A stretch of DNA of 64,000 nt from Lysobacter ciconiae (GTDB lineage Bacteria; Pseudomonadota; Gammaproteobacteria; Xanthomonadales; Xanthomonadaceae): positions 1,905,001 through 1,969,000 of the forward strand of contig NZ_CP063656.1 of the NCBI RefSeq assembly GCF_015209725.1, written 5' to 3'. The position numbers were made by a program, and so were the translations under genes. This document shows positions 45,638 through 53,902 of the stretch, piece after piece. The notes below the pieces were generated by a model. The model was not told the origin of the DNA and made no database searches. It saw nothing but the letters and a program-made list of their open reading frames with translations. Position 1 is the stretch's first letter, and every line of letters starts with the position of its first letter.

Positions 45638-46543
45638 TCAGCCATCGACTTCAGCGTCGCAGGCAAGTTCAAGGTCACGGACCGCGGCGGCAACCGCAAC
45701 GGCCGCATCATGGTGGGCTGCGGAAAGCGGCAGCAAGGGCAGGCGCAGTCCGGTGCCGATCTGCTGGCGCGCGAGCAGCGCCTTGACCGGAATCGGATTG
45801 GACTCGACGCCAAGGAAGGCATGGATCTCTGCCATGCGGCCGCTCCAGCCCGTGGCAGCAGCGCCCTTGCCGTTGCGGGCGAGCTCGCACAGGCGGCGCA
45901 TCGAGCGCGGCAGGACGTTGGACGCGACCGAGATCACACCGTCGGCGCCGGCCAGCATCGCCCGGCATGCGGTCATGTCATCGCCGGTAAGGACGACAAA
46001 ATCGTCGGCGCGCAATGCCAGCAGCGAATGCATCCGCTGCGGCTCGATGCACGCCTCCTTTATCCCGACGATGCGCGGGTGGCCGGCAAGCTGGGCGACC
46101 GTAGCGGGCAGCATGTCCACGCCGGTGCGGCCGGGCACGTTGTAGAGCAGGATCGGCAGCGCGCCGTCGCCGGCAACGGCGCGGTAGTGCGCGACCAGGC
46201 CCGGCTGGGTGGGACGCACGTACGGCGGGGTCACCACCAGCGCGGCATCGGCGCCCAGCGCCGCGGCGCGTCGGGTCTGCTCGATGGTCCCGGCGGTGGC
46301 CGACTTTCCGGTACCAGCGATCACCGGCACCCGCCCGCCAATGCGCTCGACCGCCAGACGCAGCAGCACGTCGAATTCGGAATCCAGCAGCGCCGCCGCC
46401 TCGCCGGTCGAGCCGGCGACGACCACCGCCTGCGTACCGCCTTCCAACTGGAGGTCGATGAGGCGTGCCCACGCATCCAGGTCCAGCTCGCCGTCGACGT
46501 CGAAAGGGGTTGCCAGTGCGGTGATGCTGCCGGAAAGTCGCAA
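45638..46543 (-). CDS. dapA: 4-hydroxy-tetrahydrodipicolinate synthase
   Basis: The 301-residue TIM-barrel enzyme condenses pyruvate with aspartate semialdehyde in lysine and diaminopimelate synthesis. Motifs are GSTGEAAAL (the GxxGE pyruvate-binding loop), LLYNVPGRT with the catalytic tyrosine, and IVGIKEA with the Schiff-base lysine. Translation most likely begins at a TTG (46541-46543, LRLSGSITALATPF), because homologues begin just before the SGSITALATPF segment and no ATG fits. The bamC-like gene follows after 13 bases and is probably co-transcribed. gcvR diverges upstream. Confidence 0.94.
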   Translation of the reverse strand: MRLSGSITALATPFDVDGELDLDAWARLIDLQLEGGTQAVVVAGSTGEAAALLDSEFDVLLRLAVERIGGRVPVIAGTGKSATAGTIEQTRRAAALGADAALVVTPPYVRPTQPGLVAHYRAVAGDGALPILLYNVPGRTGVDMLPATVAQLAGHPRIVGIKEACIEPQRMHSLLALRADDFVVLTGDDMTACRAMLAGADGVISVASNVLPRSMRRLCELARNGKGAAATGWSGRMAEIHAFLGVESNPIPVKALLARQQIGTGLRLPLLPLSAAHHDAAVAVAAAVRDLELACDAEVDG

Positions 46544-46610
46544 GTCGGGGGGCCTTGATCGAAGGGATGCTGGGGCGCGCGCAGGGGCGTTGCAGAGCTG
46601 CCGATGTTAC

Positions 46611-46640
46611 TTGCGGCGCGAAAGCACGGGCAAGTATGCT
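46611..46640 (+). promoter_or_regulatory. Candidate sigma-70 promoter for gcvR
   Basis: TTGCGG (46611-46616) and TATGCT (46635-46640) are separated by 18 bases in the 196-base gap between the divergent dapA and gcvR genes. The -10 element is imperfect. The predicted leader to gcvR would be about 90 bases. Confidence 0.4.
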
Positions 46641-46739
46641 GCCTGCAGCCCCGCTCCGCTCGCGGAACGCGGTTCAGCTCCGGGCGATGCGCGGTCGCGC
46701 ACCGGATCGGAGCCAGCCCCCACTTTTGCAGGCGAAGCC

Positions 46740-47300
46740 TTGACCGATCCAACTCCGCGGCCGTCGCCGAATGAAAACCACCTCCTGATCAACGCCTATT
46801 CGACGCATCCGGACTCTCCCTTGTTGCCGGTCTCGCGGCGGATCACCGAAAGCGGCTGCAACCTCGTCGACGCCCGCCTGTCCACCGTCGGCCGCGATGT
46901 CTCGGTCACGGCGCTGGCGATGGGCTCCTGGGACGCGATCGCCAAGCTGGAGGCCATGCTGACCCGGCTGGAGCGCGAGGACAGCATCAAGCTGATCTGG
47001 TACCGCACCGGCGAGAAAGAGGCCCAGTCCGACCTGCTGCCCTACATCGTCGAGGTGGTGGCGGCCGACAAGCCGGGCATCACCTTCCAGCTGGCCGATT
47101 TCTTCGACCGCCAGGGCATCAGCATCGAAAGCCTGCACTGCACCCGCTACCGGGCGATGCAGACCGGCGCGGACATGTTCTCCGCGCAGATCACCATCGG
47201 GGTGCCGGCCAGCATGCATATCGCCGCGCTGCGCGATGACTTCCTGGAGTTCTGCGACCACCTCAACCTGGACGCGATCCTGGACCCGATGAAGTTCTGA
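46740..47300 (+). CDS. gcvR: Glycine cleavage system transcriptional repressor-like ACT protein
   Basis: The product is 186 residues from a TTG at 46740 (LTDPTPRPSPNENHLLINAY). This start is preferred because the family begins at this position and no in-frame ATG is near; the frame stays open upstream through the dapA region. Two ACT domains are visible, the first from HLLINAYSTHPDSPLLPVSRRITESG and the second from YIVEVVAADKPGITFQLADFFDRQGI. In E. coli GcvR binds GcvA and prevents activation of gcvTHP at low glycine. No gcvA or gcv genes are in this window, so the regulatory target here is inferred. bcp follows nine bases after the stop region. Confidence 0.85.
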   Translation: MTDPTPRPSPNENHLLINAYSTHPDSPLLPVSRRITESGCNLVDARLSTVGRDVSVTALAMGSWDAIAKLEAMLTRLEREDSIKLIWYRTGEKEAQSDLLPYIVEVVAADKPGITFQLADFFDRQGISIESLHCTRYRAMQTGADMFSAQITIGVPASMHIAALRDDFLEFCDHLNLDAILDPMKF

Positions 47301-47312
47301 GGAGACCCGTTG

Positions 47313-47786
47313 ATGCTCGACACCGGTGACGCCGTCCCCGCCGATCTCCCGCTGGCATTGTCCAGCGGCGCCACCACCACCCTCGCCGACTACCGTGGCC
47401 AGTGGCTGGTGCTGTACTTCTACCCCAAGGACCACACGCCGGGCTGCACCACCGAGAGTCGTGACTTCACCGCGCTGCTGCCGCAGTTCGAGGCGGCCGG
47501 CTCGCGCATCCTGGGCGTCTCGCGCGACTCGGTGAAAACCCACCAGAACTTCATCGCCAAGCAGGAACTGGGCTTCGAGCTGGTCAGTGATGGCGACGAG
47601 GCCCTGTGCAACGCCTTCGGCGTCATCCGCGAGAAGACCATGTACGGCCGCAAGGTGATGGGCATCGTGCGCAGCACCTACCTGATCGATCCTGACGGCG
47701 CCATCGCGCACATCTGGCAACCGGTGAAGGTGTCCGGCCACGCGCAGGCCGTGCTGGACGTACTGCTAGCGCATGCCGGCGCCTGA
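47313..47786 (+). CDS. bcp: Peroxiredoxin of the BCP/PrxQ family
   Basis: The 157-residue thiol peroxidase reduces hydrogen peroxide and organic hydroperoxides. The start is the ATG at 47313, with GGAG eight bases upstream. The peroxidatic cysteine is C45 in the motif YPKDHTPGCTTES. The resolving cysteine of E. coli BCP (C50) is replaced by arginine, and the position used in Xanthomonas PrxQ (about residue 81) is isoleucine. The only other cysteine is C99 (DEALCNAFG). The gene begins 13 bases after gcvR and is probably in the same transcript. Confidence 0.93.
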   Translation: MLDTGDAVPADLPLALSSGATTTLADYRGQWLVLYFYPKDHTPGCTTESRDFTALLPQFEAAGSRILGVSRDSVKTHQNFIAKQELGFELVSDGDEALCNAFGVIREKTMYGRKVMGIVRSTYLIDPDGAIAHIWQPVKVSGHAQAVLDVLLAHAGA

Positions 47787-47835
47787 TCCTGACGGCGCGC
47801 CACGCGAACCCCTTTAACGCGCTGCGGAGTTTTCG

Positions 47836-49233
47836 ATGACCGGAAGCAAGCGGATCTACGTGCTGGACACCAACGTGCTGATGCACGACCCGACCGCGCT
47901 GTACAAGTTCCAGGAGCACGATGTCTACCTGCCGATGCAGGTGATCGAGGAGCTGGACGCCGGCAAGAAGGGCACCACCGATGCCAGCCGCAACGCCCGC
48001 CAGGTCAGCCGTTTCCTCAACGAGCTGGTCGAGGCCGCCGGCAGCGACAGGATCGCCGACGGCATTCCGCTCACGCCGCCGGGTGGCCTGAAATTGCGCG
48101 GCCAGACCAACGGCGGGTGCCTGCGCTTCCAGACCGACAACTTCGATGCCGGCAAGCGCTTTGGCGCCGTGGTTCCCGACAACGCCATCCTGGGCGCGAT
48201 CCTCGCCCTGCAGGAAGCCGAGCCGACCGCCCACGTGGTTTTCGTGTCCAAGGACATCAACCTGCGGATCAAGTCGGCGATTGCCGGCATCGTGTCGGAA
48301 GACTACGAGAACGACCGCGCGCTGGACGATTTCAGCCTGCTCTACACGGGCGCCACCGAGCTGCCCGCGGATTTCTGGCGGCGCCATGGCAAGGACCTGC
48401 GCTCATGGACGGATCGCGGACATACCTACTACGAGATCAACCGGATCGAGGGCGACAGCTGGTATCCCAACCAGTTCCTGTACCTGCCCGGCGATGACGA
48501 GACCGAGCTGAGGGTGACCTCGGTCGGCGCCGACAGCGTCATCCTGCAGATCGTCGATGACTACCGCCATGTCCAGCACGCCGTCTGGGGCATCACCGCG
48601 CGCAACCGTGAGCAGAACTTCGCCCTCAACGCGCTGATGGATCCGGAGATCGACTTCGTCACCCTGCTGGGCACCGCCGGTACCGGCAAGACGCTGCTCG
48701 CGCTGGCCGCGGGCCTGGCGCAGACCATGGACCAGCAGCGCTACCGCGAGATCATCATGACCCGCGCCACGGTCAGCGTCGGCGAGGACATCGGCTTCCT
48801 GCCCGGCACCGAGGAGGAGAAGATGACGCCGTGGATGGGCGCGCTCACCGACAACCTGGAAGTGCTGACCCACAACCAGTCCGGCGGCAGCTGGGGGCGC
48901 GCGGCCACCAACGACCTGCTGGCGAGCCGGATCAAGATCCGCGCGCTGAACTTCATGCGTGGCCGCACCTTCCTGACCCGCTGGCTGATCCTGGACGAGG
49001 CGCAGAACCTCACGCCCAAGCAGATGAAGACGCTGATCACCCGCGCCGGCCCCGGCACCAAGATCATCTGCCTGGGCAACGTCGAGCAGATCGACACGCC
49101 CTACCTCACCGAGACCACGTCCGGGCTGACCTACGCGGTCGACCGCTTCAAGGACTGGCCGCACAGCGCGCACGTGACTCTGCGCCGCGGCGAGCGCTCG
49201 CGCCTGGCCGACTACGCCTCCGAGGTGCTCTGA
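47836..49233 (+). CDS. PhoH family protein with N-terminal PIN domain
   Basis: The 465-residue protein starts at an ATG with GGAG six bases upstream. The N-terminal PIN nuclease domain (about 1-160) opens with RIYVLDTNVLMHDP and contains further acidic residues (EELD, NDRALDD) expected in the metal site. The C-terminal PhoH ATPase domain has P-loop GTAGTGKT at about 279-286 and Walker B LILDEAQNLTPKQMKTLITR. This PIN-PhoH fusion (YlaK/PhoH2-like) is known as an RNase/RNA helicase in other bacteria. The stop overlaps the convergent sulP gene by 22 bases. Confidence 0.93.
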   Translation: MTGSKRIYVLDTNVLMHDPTALYKFQEHDVYLPMQVIEELDAGKKGTTDASRNARQVSRFLNELVEAAGSDRIADGIPLTPPGGLKLRGQTNGGCLRFQTDNFDAGKRFGAVVPDNAILGAILALQEAEPTAHVVFVSKDINLRIKSAIAGIVSEDYENDRALDDFSLLYTGATELPADFWRRHGKDLRSWTDRGHTYYEINRIEGDSWYPNQFLYLPGDDETELRVTSVGADSVILQIVDDYRHVQHAVWGITARNREQNFALNALMDPEIDFVTLLGTAGTGKTLLALAAGLAQTMDQQRYREIIMTRATVSVGEDIGFLPGTEEEKMTPWMGALTDNLEVLTHNQSGGSWGRAATNDLLASRIKIRALNFMRGRTFLTRWLILDEAQNLTPKQMKTLITRAGPGTKIICLGNVEQIDTPYLTETTSGLTYAVDRFKDWPHSAHVTLRRGERSRLADYASEVL

Positions 49234-50897
49234 GGCGGCAGCGCGGCTTTGCCGGCGCGCTCGCGCTCAACGTAGGCGAGTGCTTCACCCAGGTCGGCGA
49301 AGTAGCTGGCCGGGTCGGCGCGACTGACGATGCCGGCACGCACCAGCTTGCGCAGCACGCGCAGGCTGGCCCCGCAGAGCAGGATGCGCACGCCCTTTTT
49401 CGCCTGCGCCTGGATGGTCGTATCGAGCCGCTTCAGCCCGGTCGCATCCAGCAAGGGCACCCGGTCCAGCCGCAGGACGAGGAACTCCGGGCCGCCGCGG
49501 CTCCAGGACAAGGCGCGATCCAGCGACTCCACCGAACCGAAGAAGAACGGGCCGTTGATCGAATACACCATCACCCCGGGCGGCAGTTGCTCGACCCCAA
49601 GCCGCGCCAGTTCCGCGCGCAGCGAGTGCGGGTCCTCCTCCAGCACCTCGACGGAGGACGACATGCGGCGCACGAACTGGAACATGGCCAGGATCACGCC
49701 GATGTTCACCGCCACCACCAGGTCGGTGAAGATCGTCAGAGTGAAGGTGATCAGCAGGATGACCATGTCCGCGCGTGGCGCACGGCGCACCATGCGTACA
49801 AAGCGCCCCGCCTCGCTCATGTTCCAGGCAACGACGAACAGGATCGCCGCCAGCGCCGCCAGCGGCACCTTGCCGGCGTAGGGCGCGATCACCAGCAGCA
49901 CCAGTACCAGCGTGACGGAGTGGACGATGCCGGCCAGCGGGCTGGTGGCGCCATTACGGAAATTGGTGGCGGTACGGGCCAGCGCCCCGGTCGCGGCGAT
50001 GCCGCCGAACAGGGGCGAGACGATGTTGGCAACGCCCTGCCCGATCAGTTCCTGGTTGGAGTTGTGGCGCGTGCCCGCCATGCCGTCGGCGACGACCGCC
50101 GACAGCAGTGACTCGATCGCCCCCAGCATCGCAATGGTGAAAGCCGCCGGCAGCAGCATGGTGATCTGATCGAAGCTCATGTCCGGCCAGTGGAAGCTTG
50201 GCAGGGTGCGCGGGATGGCCCCGTAGGCCGACTCGATGGTGGCCACGCCGGGCATGGCGAACGCGGTCGTCAGCACCGTCGCGATGATCATCGCCAGCAA
50301 AGGCCCGGGCACCCTGGTCAGCCCGGGTATCCGCGGCCCGAGCAGCACCAGCGCCAGGCTCCCCAGTCCGATCAGCGTGGTCGGCCAATGCAACTGCGCA
50401 AACGACTGCAGCAGGCCGTAGGTCTTCTGGTAGAACGCATCGCCGGACGGCGTCGGAAGGCCGAAGAAATACTGCCACTGGCCGACCCAGATGATCACCG
50501 CGATGCCGGCGGTGAAGCCCACGATGACCGGATCGGAGATGTAGCGGATCACCGCGCCCAGCCGGGCCAGCCCCATCAGCACCAGGATCACGCCGGCCAT
50601 CAGGGTCGCCACCAGCAAGCCTTCCACGCCGAACTGGGCGACCACGCCGGCGAGGATGACGATGAAGGCGCCGGTCGGACCGGCGATCTGGATCCGGGTA
50701 CCGCCGAAGATCGACACCAGCAGGCCGGCGATGATCGCCGTGTACAGCCCCTGCTCGGGCTTGACGCCCGATGCGATCGCGAAGGCCATCGCCAGCGGCA
50801 GGGCAACGATGCCGACGATGATTCCGGCGACGATGTTGGGCAGCCAATGGGCGCGCTTGAACAGTCCGGCGCGATAACTCTCGACCAGCGCAATCAT
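49212..50897 (-). CDS. SulP (SLC26) family anion permease with STAS domain
   Basis: The 561-residue inner-membrane transporter has about 12-14 hydrophobic segments in the first 420 residues. They include the SulP hallmarks GLYTAIIAGLLVSIFGGTRIQIAGPTG (in part) and SDPVIVGFTAGIAVIIWVGQ, plus VSPLFGGIAATGALARTATN. A C-terminal cytoplasmic STAS domain (about 440-540) contains PLLDATGLKRLD, where the conserved DxxG loop is usual. SulP proteins carry sulfate, bicarbonate or dicarboxylates; the substrate cannot be decided from sequence. No carbonic anhydrase or sulfate-assimilation gene is adjacent. The 3' end overlaps phoH. Confidence 0.92.
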   Translation of the reverse strand: MIALVESYRAGLFKRAHWLPNIVAGIIVGIVALPLAMAFAIASGVKPEQGLYTAIIAGLLVSIFGGTRIQIAGPTGAFIVILAGVVAQFGVEGLLVATLMAGVILVLMGLARLGAVIRYISDPVIVGFTAGIAVIIWVGQWQYFFGLPTPSGDAFYQKTYGLLQSFAQLHWPTTLIGLGSLALVLLGPRIPGLTRVPGPLLAMIIATVLTTAFAMPGVATIESAYGAIPRTLPSFHWPDMSFDQITMLLPAAFTIAMLGAIESLLSAVVADGMAGTRHNSNQELIGQGVANIVSPLFGGIAATGALARTATNFRNGATSPLAGIVHSVTLVLVLLVIAPYAGKVPLAALAAILFVVAWNMSEAGRFVRMVRRAPRADMVILLITFTLTIFTDLVVAVNIGVILAMFQFVRRMSSSVEVLEEDPHSLRAELARLGVEQLPPGVMVYSINGPFFFGSVESLDRALSWSRGGPEFLVLRLDRVPLLDATGLKRLDTTIQAQAKKGVRILLCGASLRVLRKLVRAGIVSRADPASYFADLGEALAYVERERAGKAALPPQSTSEA

Positions 50898-51028
50898 GCA
50901 GACGGCATCCAGGACAAATCGTTTCGCATCAAGACCGTGACATCCCGCGCATGGAACCCCCGATGGATTCTACGCCACGGGTTTTTACCGGTGGTATGGT
51001 CGCGGGCCGCTTCCGCCGGCATGTCCCT

Positions 51029-51880
51029 ATGAACCACACCCCTGCGCCTGAAGTCCTGCGATTGCAGGCGGTCGCGGCGGACGGCCATCGCTGGGAATTG
51101 CAGGCCGTCATTCCCGCCGAGGCGACCGCGCGCCTGTTGTGGCTGCCGGCGCTGGGCATTGCCGCGCGACACTATCTGCCGCTGGCGCAGGTCCTGGCTT
51201 CGCGCGGGGTGGCGGTGTTCCTGCACGAGTGGCGCGGGCACGGCAGCAGCAGCCTGCGCGCGGGACGCGACTGCAACTGGGGTTACCGCGAACTGCTGGA
51301 ACTCGACCTGCCCGGCAGCGAGTCCGTCCTGGCCGGGCAGACAGCGCCGGGATTGCCGCGGATCCTCGGTGGCCACAGCCTGGGCGGACAGCTCGCCTGC
51401 TGCAGGGCGGCGCTGGATCCCGCCGCCGCGGCGCAACTCTGGCTGGTCGCCAGTGGCGCGCCGTGGTGGCGGGCGTTTCCGGCGCCGACGCGCTGGGCGC
51501 TGCTGGCCGCCTATCGCGTGCTGCCCTGGCTTGCCTCGGTCAATGGCAACCTGCCCGGGCGACGGCTCGGTTTTGGCGGCCGCGAGGCACGCGGGCTGAT
51601 TGCCGATTGGGCGCGCACCGCGGTGAGCGGGCGCTACGCGGCTGCAGGGCTGGACGCGGACCCGGAACAGGCACTCGCGAACGCCAGCCCGGCGATCCGC
51701 GGCGTGGTCCTGGCCGATGACTGGTACGCGCCAGAAAGCTCGTTGAACTTTCTGCTCGGCAAGATGCCGCACGCGAGCATTTCGGTAACCACGCTGGATG
51801 ACGCTGCCTTGGGCATCGAGGCCGACCATTTCCAATGGATGCAACGACCCGACGCGGTGGCCGCCGCCTTGCTGGACTGA
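51029..51880 (+). CDS. Alpha/beta hydrolase
   Basis: The 283-residue form starting at MNHTPAPEVLRLQ is preferred because the hydrolase fold begins directly after it. In-frame ATGs at 50951, 50963 and 50996 would add up to 26 residues without recognisable sequence. The nucleophile elbow is GHSLGGQLACC, an HG-type segment is HEWRGHGSSS, and the probable catalytic histidine is in GIEADHFQWM near the C-terminus. There is no signal peptide. The gene diverges from sulP. It resembles serine-aminopeptidase/monoacylglycerol-lipase-like hydrolases, but the substrate is not known. Confidence 0.8.
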   Translation: MNHTPAPEVLRLQAVAADGHRWELQAVIPAEATARLLWLPALGIAARHYLPLAQVLASRGVAVFLHEWRGHGSSSLRAGRDCNWGYRELLELDLPGSESVLAGQTAPGLPRILGGHSLGGQLACCRAALDPAAAAQLWLVASGAPWWRAFPAPTRWALLAAYRVLPWLASVNGNLPGRRLGFGGREARGLIADWARTAVSGRYAAAGLDADPEQALANASPAIRGVVLADDWYAPESSLNFLLGKMPHASISVTTLDDAALGIEADHFQWMQRPDAVAAALLD

Positions 51881-51933
51881 GGTATGGCGCTCGCGCGCGT
51901 GCCCGTCGGCGATTCCCCGAACTGGCGCGTGCC

Positions 51934-53040
51934 TCAGCGCACCGAGGTCGTCTCTGGCACGGGCGGCCGGATCTGCGGCGGGACACGGCCGGGTGCAGGA
52001 GTTTCCGCGCCATCCGCGTCGACCTCCGGAAAGCCGTAGCCGTGCGGGTTCATCCGCTGCCAACGCCACGCGTCCCGGCACATGGCGTCCACGTCGAGTT
52101 CGGCGCGCCAGCCCAGCAACGCCTCGGCGAGTACCGGATCGGCGTAGACCTCGGCCACGTCCCCGGCACGCCGCTCAGCGATCCGGTAGGGAATCCGGCG
52201 CCCGGAGGCGCGCTCAAAGGCCTTTACCAGCTGCAGCACGCTGACGCCGCGTCCGGTACCCAGGTTGACCGTGGCGCTGCGCTCCTCGCGCAGCAGGAAC
52301 TCCAGCGCGTCGGCGTGGGCGCGGGCCAGGTCCATGACGTGGATGTAGTCGCGCACGCCGGTGCCATCGACGGTGGGCCAGTCGCCGCCATACACGGCCA
52401 GGCAATCGCGTCGGCCCACCGCCACCTGGGAGATATAGGGCATCAGGTTGTTCGGCTCCCCGCCGGGGTCCTCGCCGATGCGTCCGCAGGGATGCGCGCC
52501 GACCGGGTTGAAGTAGCGCAGGTTGATCGCGCGGAAGTCCGGATCGCGCTCGCACAGGTCCTCGATCAACTGCTCCATCACCAGTTTGCTGCGGCCGTAA
52601 GGGTTGGTGACCCGCAGCGGTGCGTCCTCGCGCACGGGCGCCGAGTCGGGATCGCCGTAGACGGTGGCCGATGAGCTGAACACGAGGCGGCCGACGCCGG
52701 CCTCGCGCATCGCCTGCAGCAGGTGGATGGTCCCGCAGATGTTGTTGTCGAAATAGGCCAGCGGGCGCGCGCACGACTCGCCCACGGCCTTGAGCGCGGC
52801 GAAGTGGACCACGGCGTCAAAACGGGTGCCGGCAAACAGGCTGGCGACGGCTCCGCGGTCGCGCAGGTCCACCCGGTGACAAATCGGTGCTACACCCAGA
52901 ATCCCGCCGAGCCGGTCCAGCACCAGCGGCGAGCTGTTGACAAAGCTGTCGGCGATCACCGTCTCGTGGCCGCGCCCGGCCAGAACCGCGCATGCGTGGC
53001 TTCCGATATAGCCGGCACCGCCCGTTACCAGGATGCGCAT
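51934..53040 (-). CDS. galE: UDP-glucose 4-epimerase
   Basis: The start at MRILVTGGAGYIGSH (ATG at 53040) gives 368 residues. The short-chain dehydrogenase fold has the NAD-binding GGAGYIG (7-13), the serine cluster SSSATVYG (122-129) and catalytic Y148 and K152 in NPYGRSK, matching E. coli Tyr149 and Lys153. The enzyme interconverts UDP-glucose and UDP-galactose (or the N-acetyl forms) and supplies sugar nucleotides for polysaccharide. A proline-rich C-terminal tail of about 30 residues (EVDADGAETPAPGRVPPQIR) is not found in E. coli GalE. The gene diverges from the exopolysaccharide operon and shares its 220-base control region. Confidence 0.94.
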   Translation of the reverse strand: MRILVTGGAGYIGSHACAVLAGRGHETVIADSFVNSSPLVLDRLGGILGVAPICHRVDLRDRGAVASLFAGTRFDAVVHFAALKAVGESCARPLAYFDNNICGTIHLLQAMREAGVGRLVFSSSATVYGDPDSAPVREDAPLRVTNPYGRSKLVMEQLIEDLCERDPDFRAINLRYFNPVGAHPCGRIGEDPGGEPNNLMPYISQVAVGRRDCLAVYGGDWPTVDGTGVRDYIHVMDLARAHADALEFLLREERSATVNLGTGRGVSVLQLVKAFERASGRRIPYRIAERRAGDVAEVYADPVLAEALLGWRAELDVDAMCRDAWRWQRMNPHGYGFPEVDADGAETPAPGRVPPQIRPPVPETTSVR

Positions 53041-53073
53041 TGATCCGTCCCCACCCGTGCAGATACCCAGCAC

Positions 53074-53234
53074 AACGCGAAATGCCGCGTTTGCCGGTAA
53101 CGCGACGTTTCCGCGTTCTAACTGACATGACCGTGTTCACGCCTGCGCCGCCACAACCGCCGTGGCTGGCGCGCTCCTTTCGGGCGGGGCCATCCGCGTG
53201 GCCGGCGCGGGTCCGGCACCGCGTTGAACGCGTT
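53074..53234. promoter_or_regulatory. Cluster of AACGCG/CGCGTT half-sites between galE and the EPS operon
   Basis: Two similar inverted repeats, AACGCG-N6-CGCGTT (53074-53091) and AACGCG-N7-CGCGTT (53099-53117), lie about 25 bases apart. A third group (CGCGTT at 53220 and the palindrome AACGCGTT at 53227-53234) lies just before the export gene. They occupy the shared intergenic region of the divergent galE and EPS genes. A regulator-binding role is inferred from symmetry and spacing. Confidence 0.4.
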
Positions 53235-53260
53235 AAACCGGCAACACCAAGGGGAATTCC

Positions 53261-53902
53261 ATGACTGCGCATCACCACCGATCGCTGGCCCTGCTCCTCG
53301 CGCTCGTCGCCGCCTCGATGCTCACTGCCGGCTGTTCCTCGACCGGGGACACGATGTCGCATCCGCCACCGGCGAGTGTCGCGCAGACCAGCGTGGACAC
53401 CTACCACATCGGCGTGGACGACCTGGTCCGCGTCACCGTGTGGCGCAACCCGGAGCTGGAGGTCACCGTGCCGGTGCGGCCGGACGGACGGATCTCGGTG
53501 CCGCTGGTCGGGGATGTGATGGCTGCCGGCCGGACCCCCGATGAGGTGGCCGCCGACCTGCAGGAAAAGCTGGCGGTGTACGTCCGCGACCCGCAGGTGG
53601 CGGTGATCCTCACCGACCTGCGCAGCCACGAGTACCTCTCGCGCGTGCGCGTCACCGGCGCGGTGCGCCAGCCGGTGTCGATCCCCTACCGGCCGGGCAT
53701 GACCGTACTGGATGCCGTGCTGGCCGCAGGCGGGGTGACCGAGTTCGCCTCTGCCGACCGGGCCGACCTCTATCGCAAGGACGGGGAGACCACGCGTACC
53801 TACCCGGTGCGCCTGGAACGCATCCTCAATCGCGGTGACCTCTCGACCAATTTCAACGTGGCCCCCGGCGACGTGATCACCGTGCCGGAGCGCGTGCTGT
53901 GA
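53261..53902 (+). CDS. Polysaccharide export outer-membrane lipoprotein (Wza/GumB-like)
   Basis: The 213-residue precursor starts at an ATG with AAGGGG six bases upstream. A lipoprotein signal peptide ends at LTAGC (C25). The poly_export domain runs from TYHIGVDDLVRVTVWRNPELEVTV, in part, through RPDGRISVPLVGDV. One SLBB domain follows (VTGAVRQPVSIPYRPGMTVLDAVLAAGG). It is much shorter than Wza (about 380 residues) and lacks the C-terminal transmembrane helix, as in GumB and EpsE-like exporters. It should form the periplasmic/outer-membrane channel for the polysaccharide made by the downstream genes. The stop overlaps the next start (GTGA). Confidence 0.92.
   Translation: MTAHHHRSLALLLALVAASMLTAGCSSTGDTMSHPPPASVAQTSVDTYHIGVDDLVRVTVWRNPELEVTVPVRPDGRISVPLVGDVMAAGRTPDEVAADLQEKLAVYVRDPQVAVILTDLRSHEYLSRVRVTGAVRQPVSIPYRPGMTVLDAVLAAGGVTEFASADRADLYRKDGETTRTYPVRLERILNRGDLSTNFNVAPGDVITVPERVL

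Noticed and set aside
46209..46739. N-terminal extension of gcvR over the dapA 5' region
   Set aside because: The frame is open but the translation is not protein-like and overlaps the divergent dapA gene. Family members start at the LTDP position.
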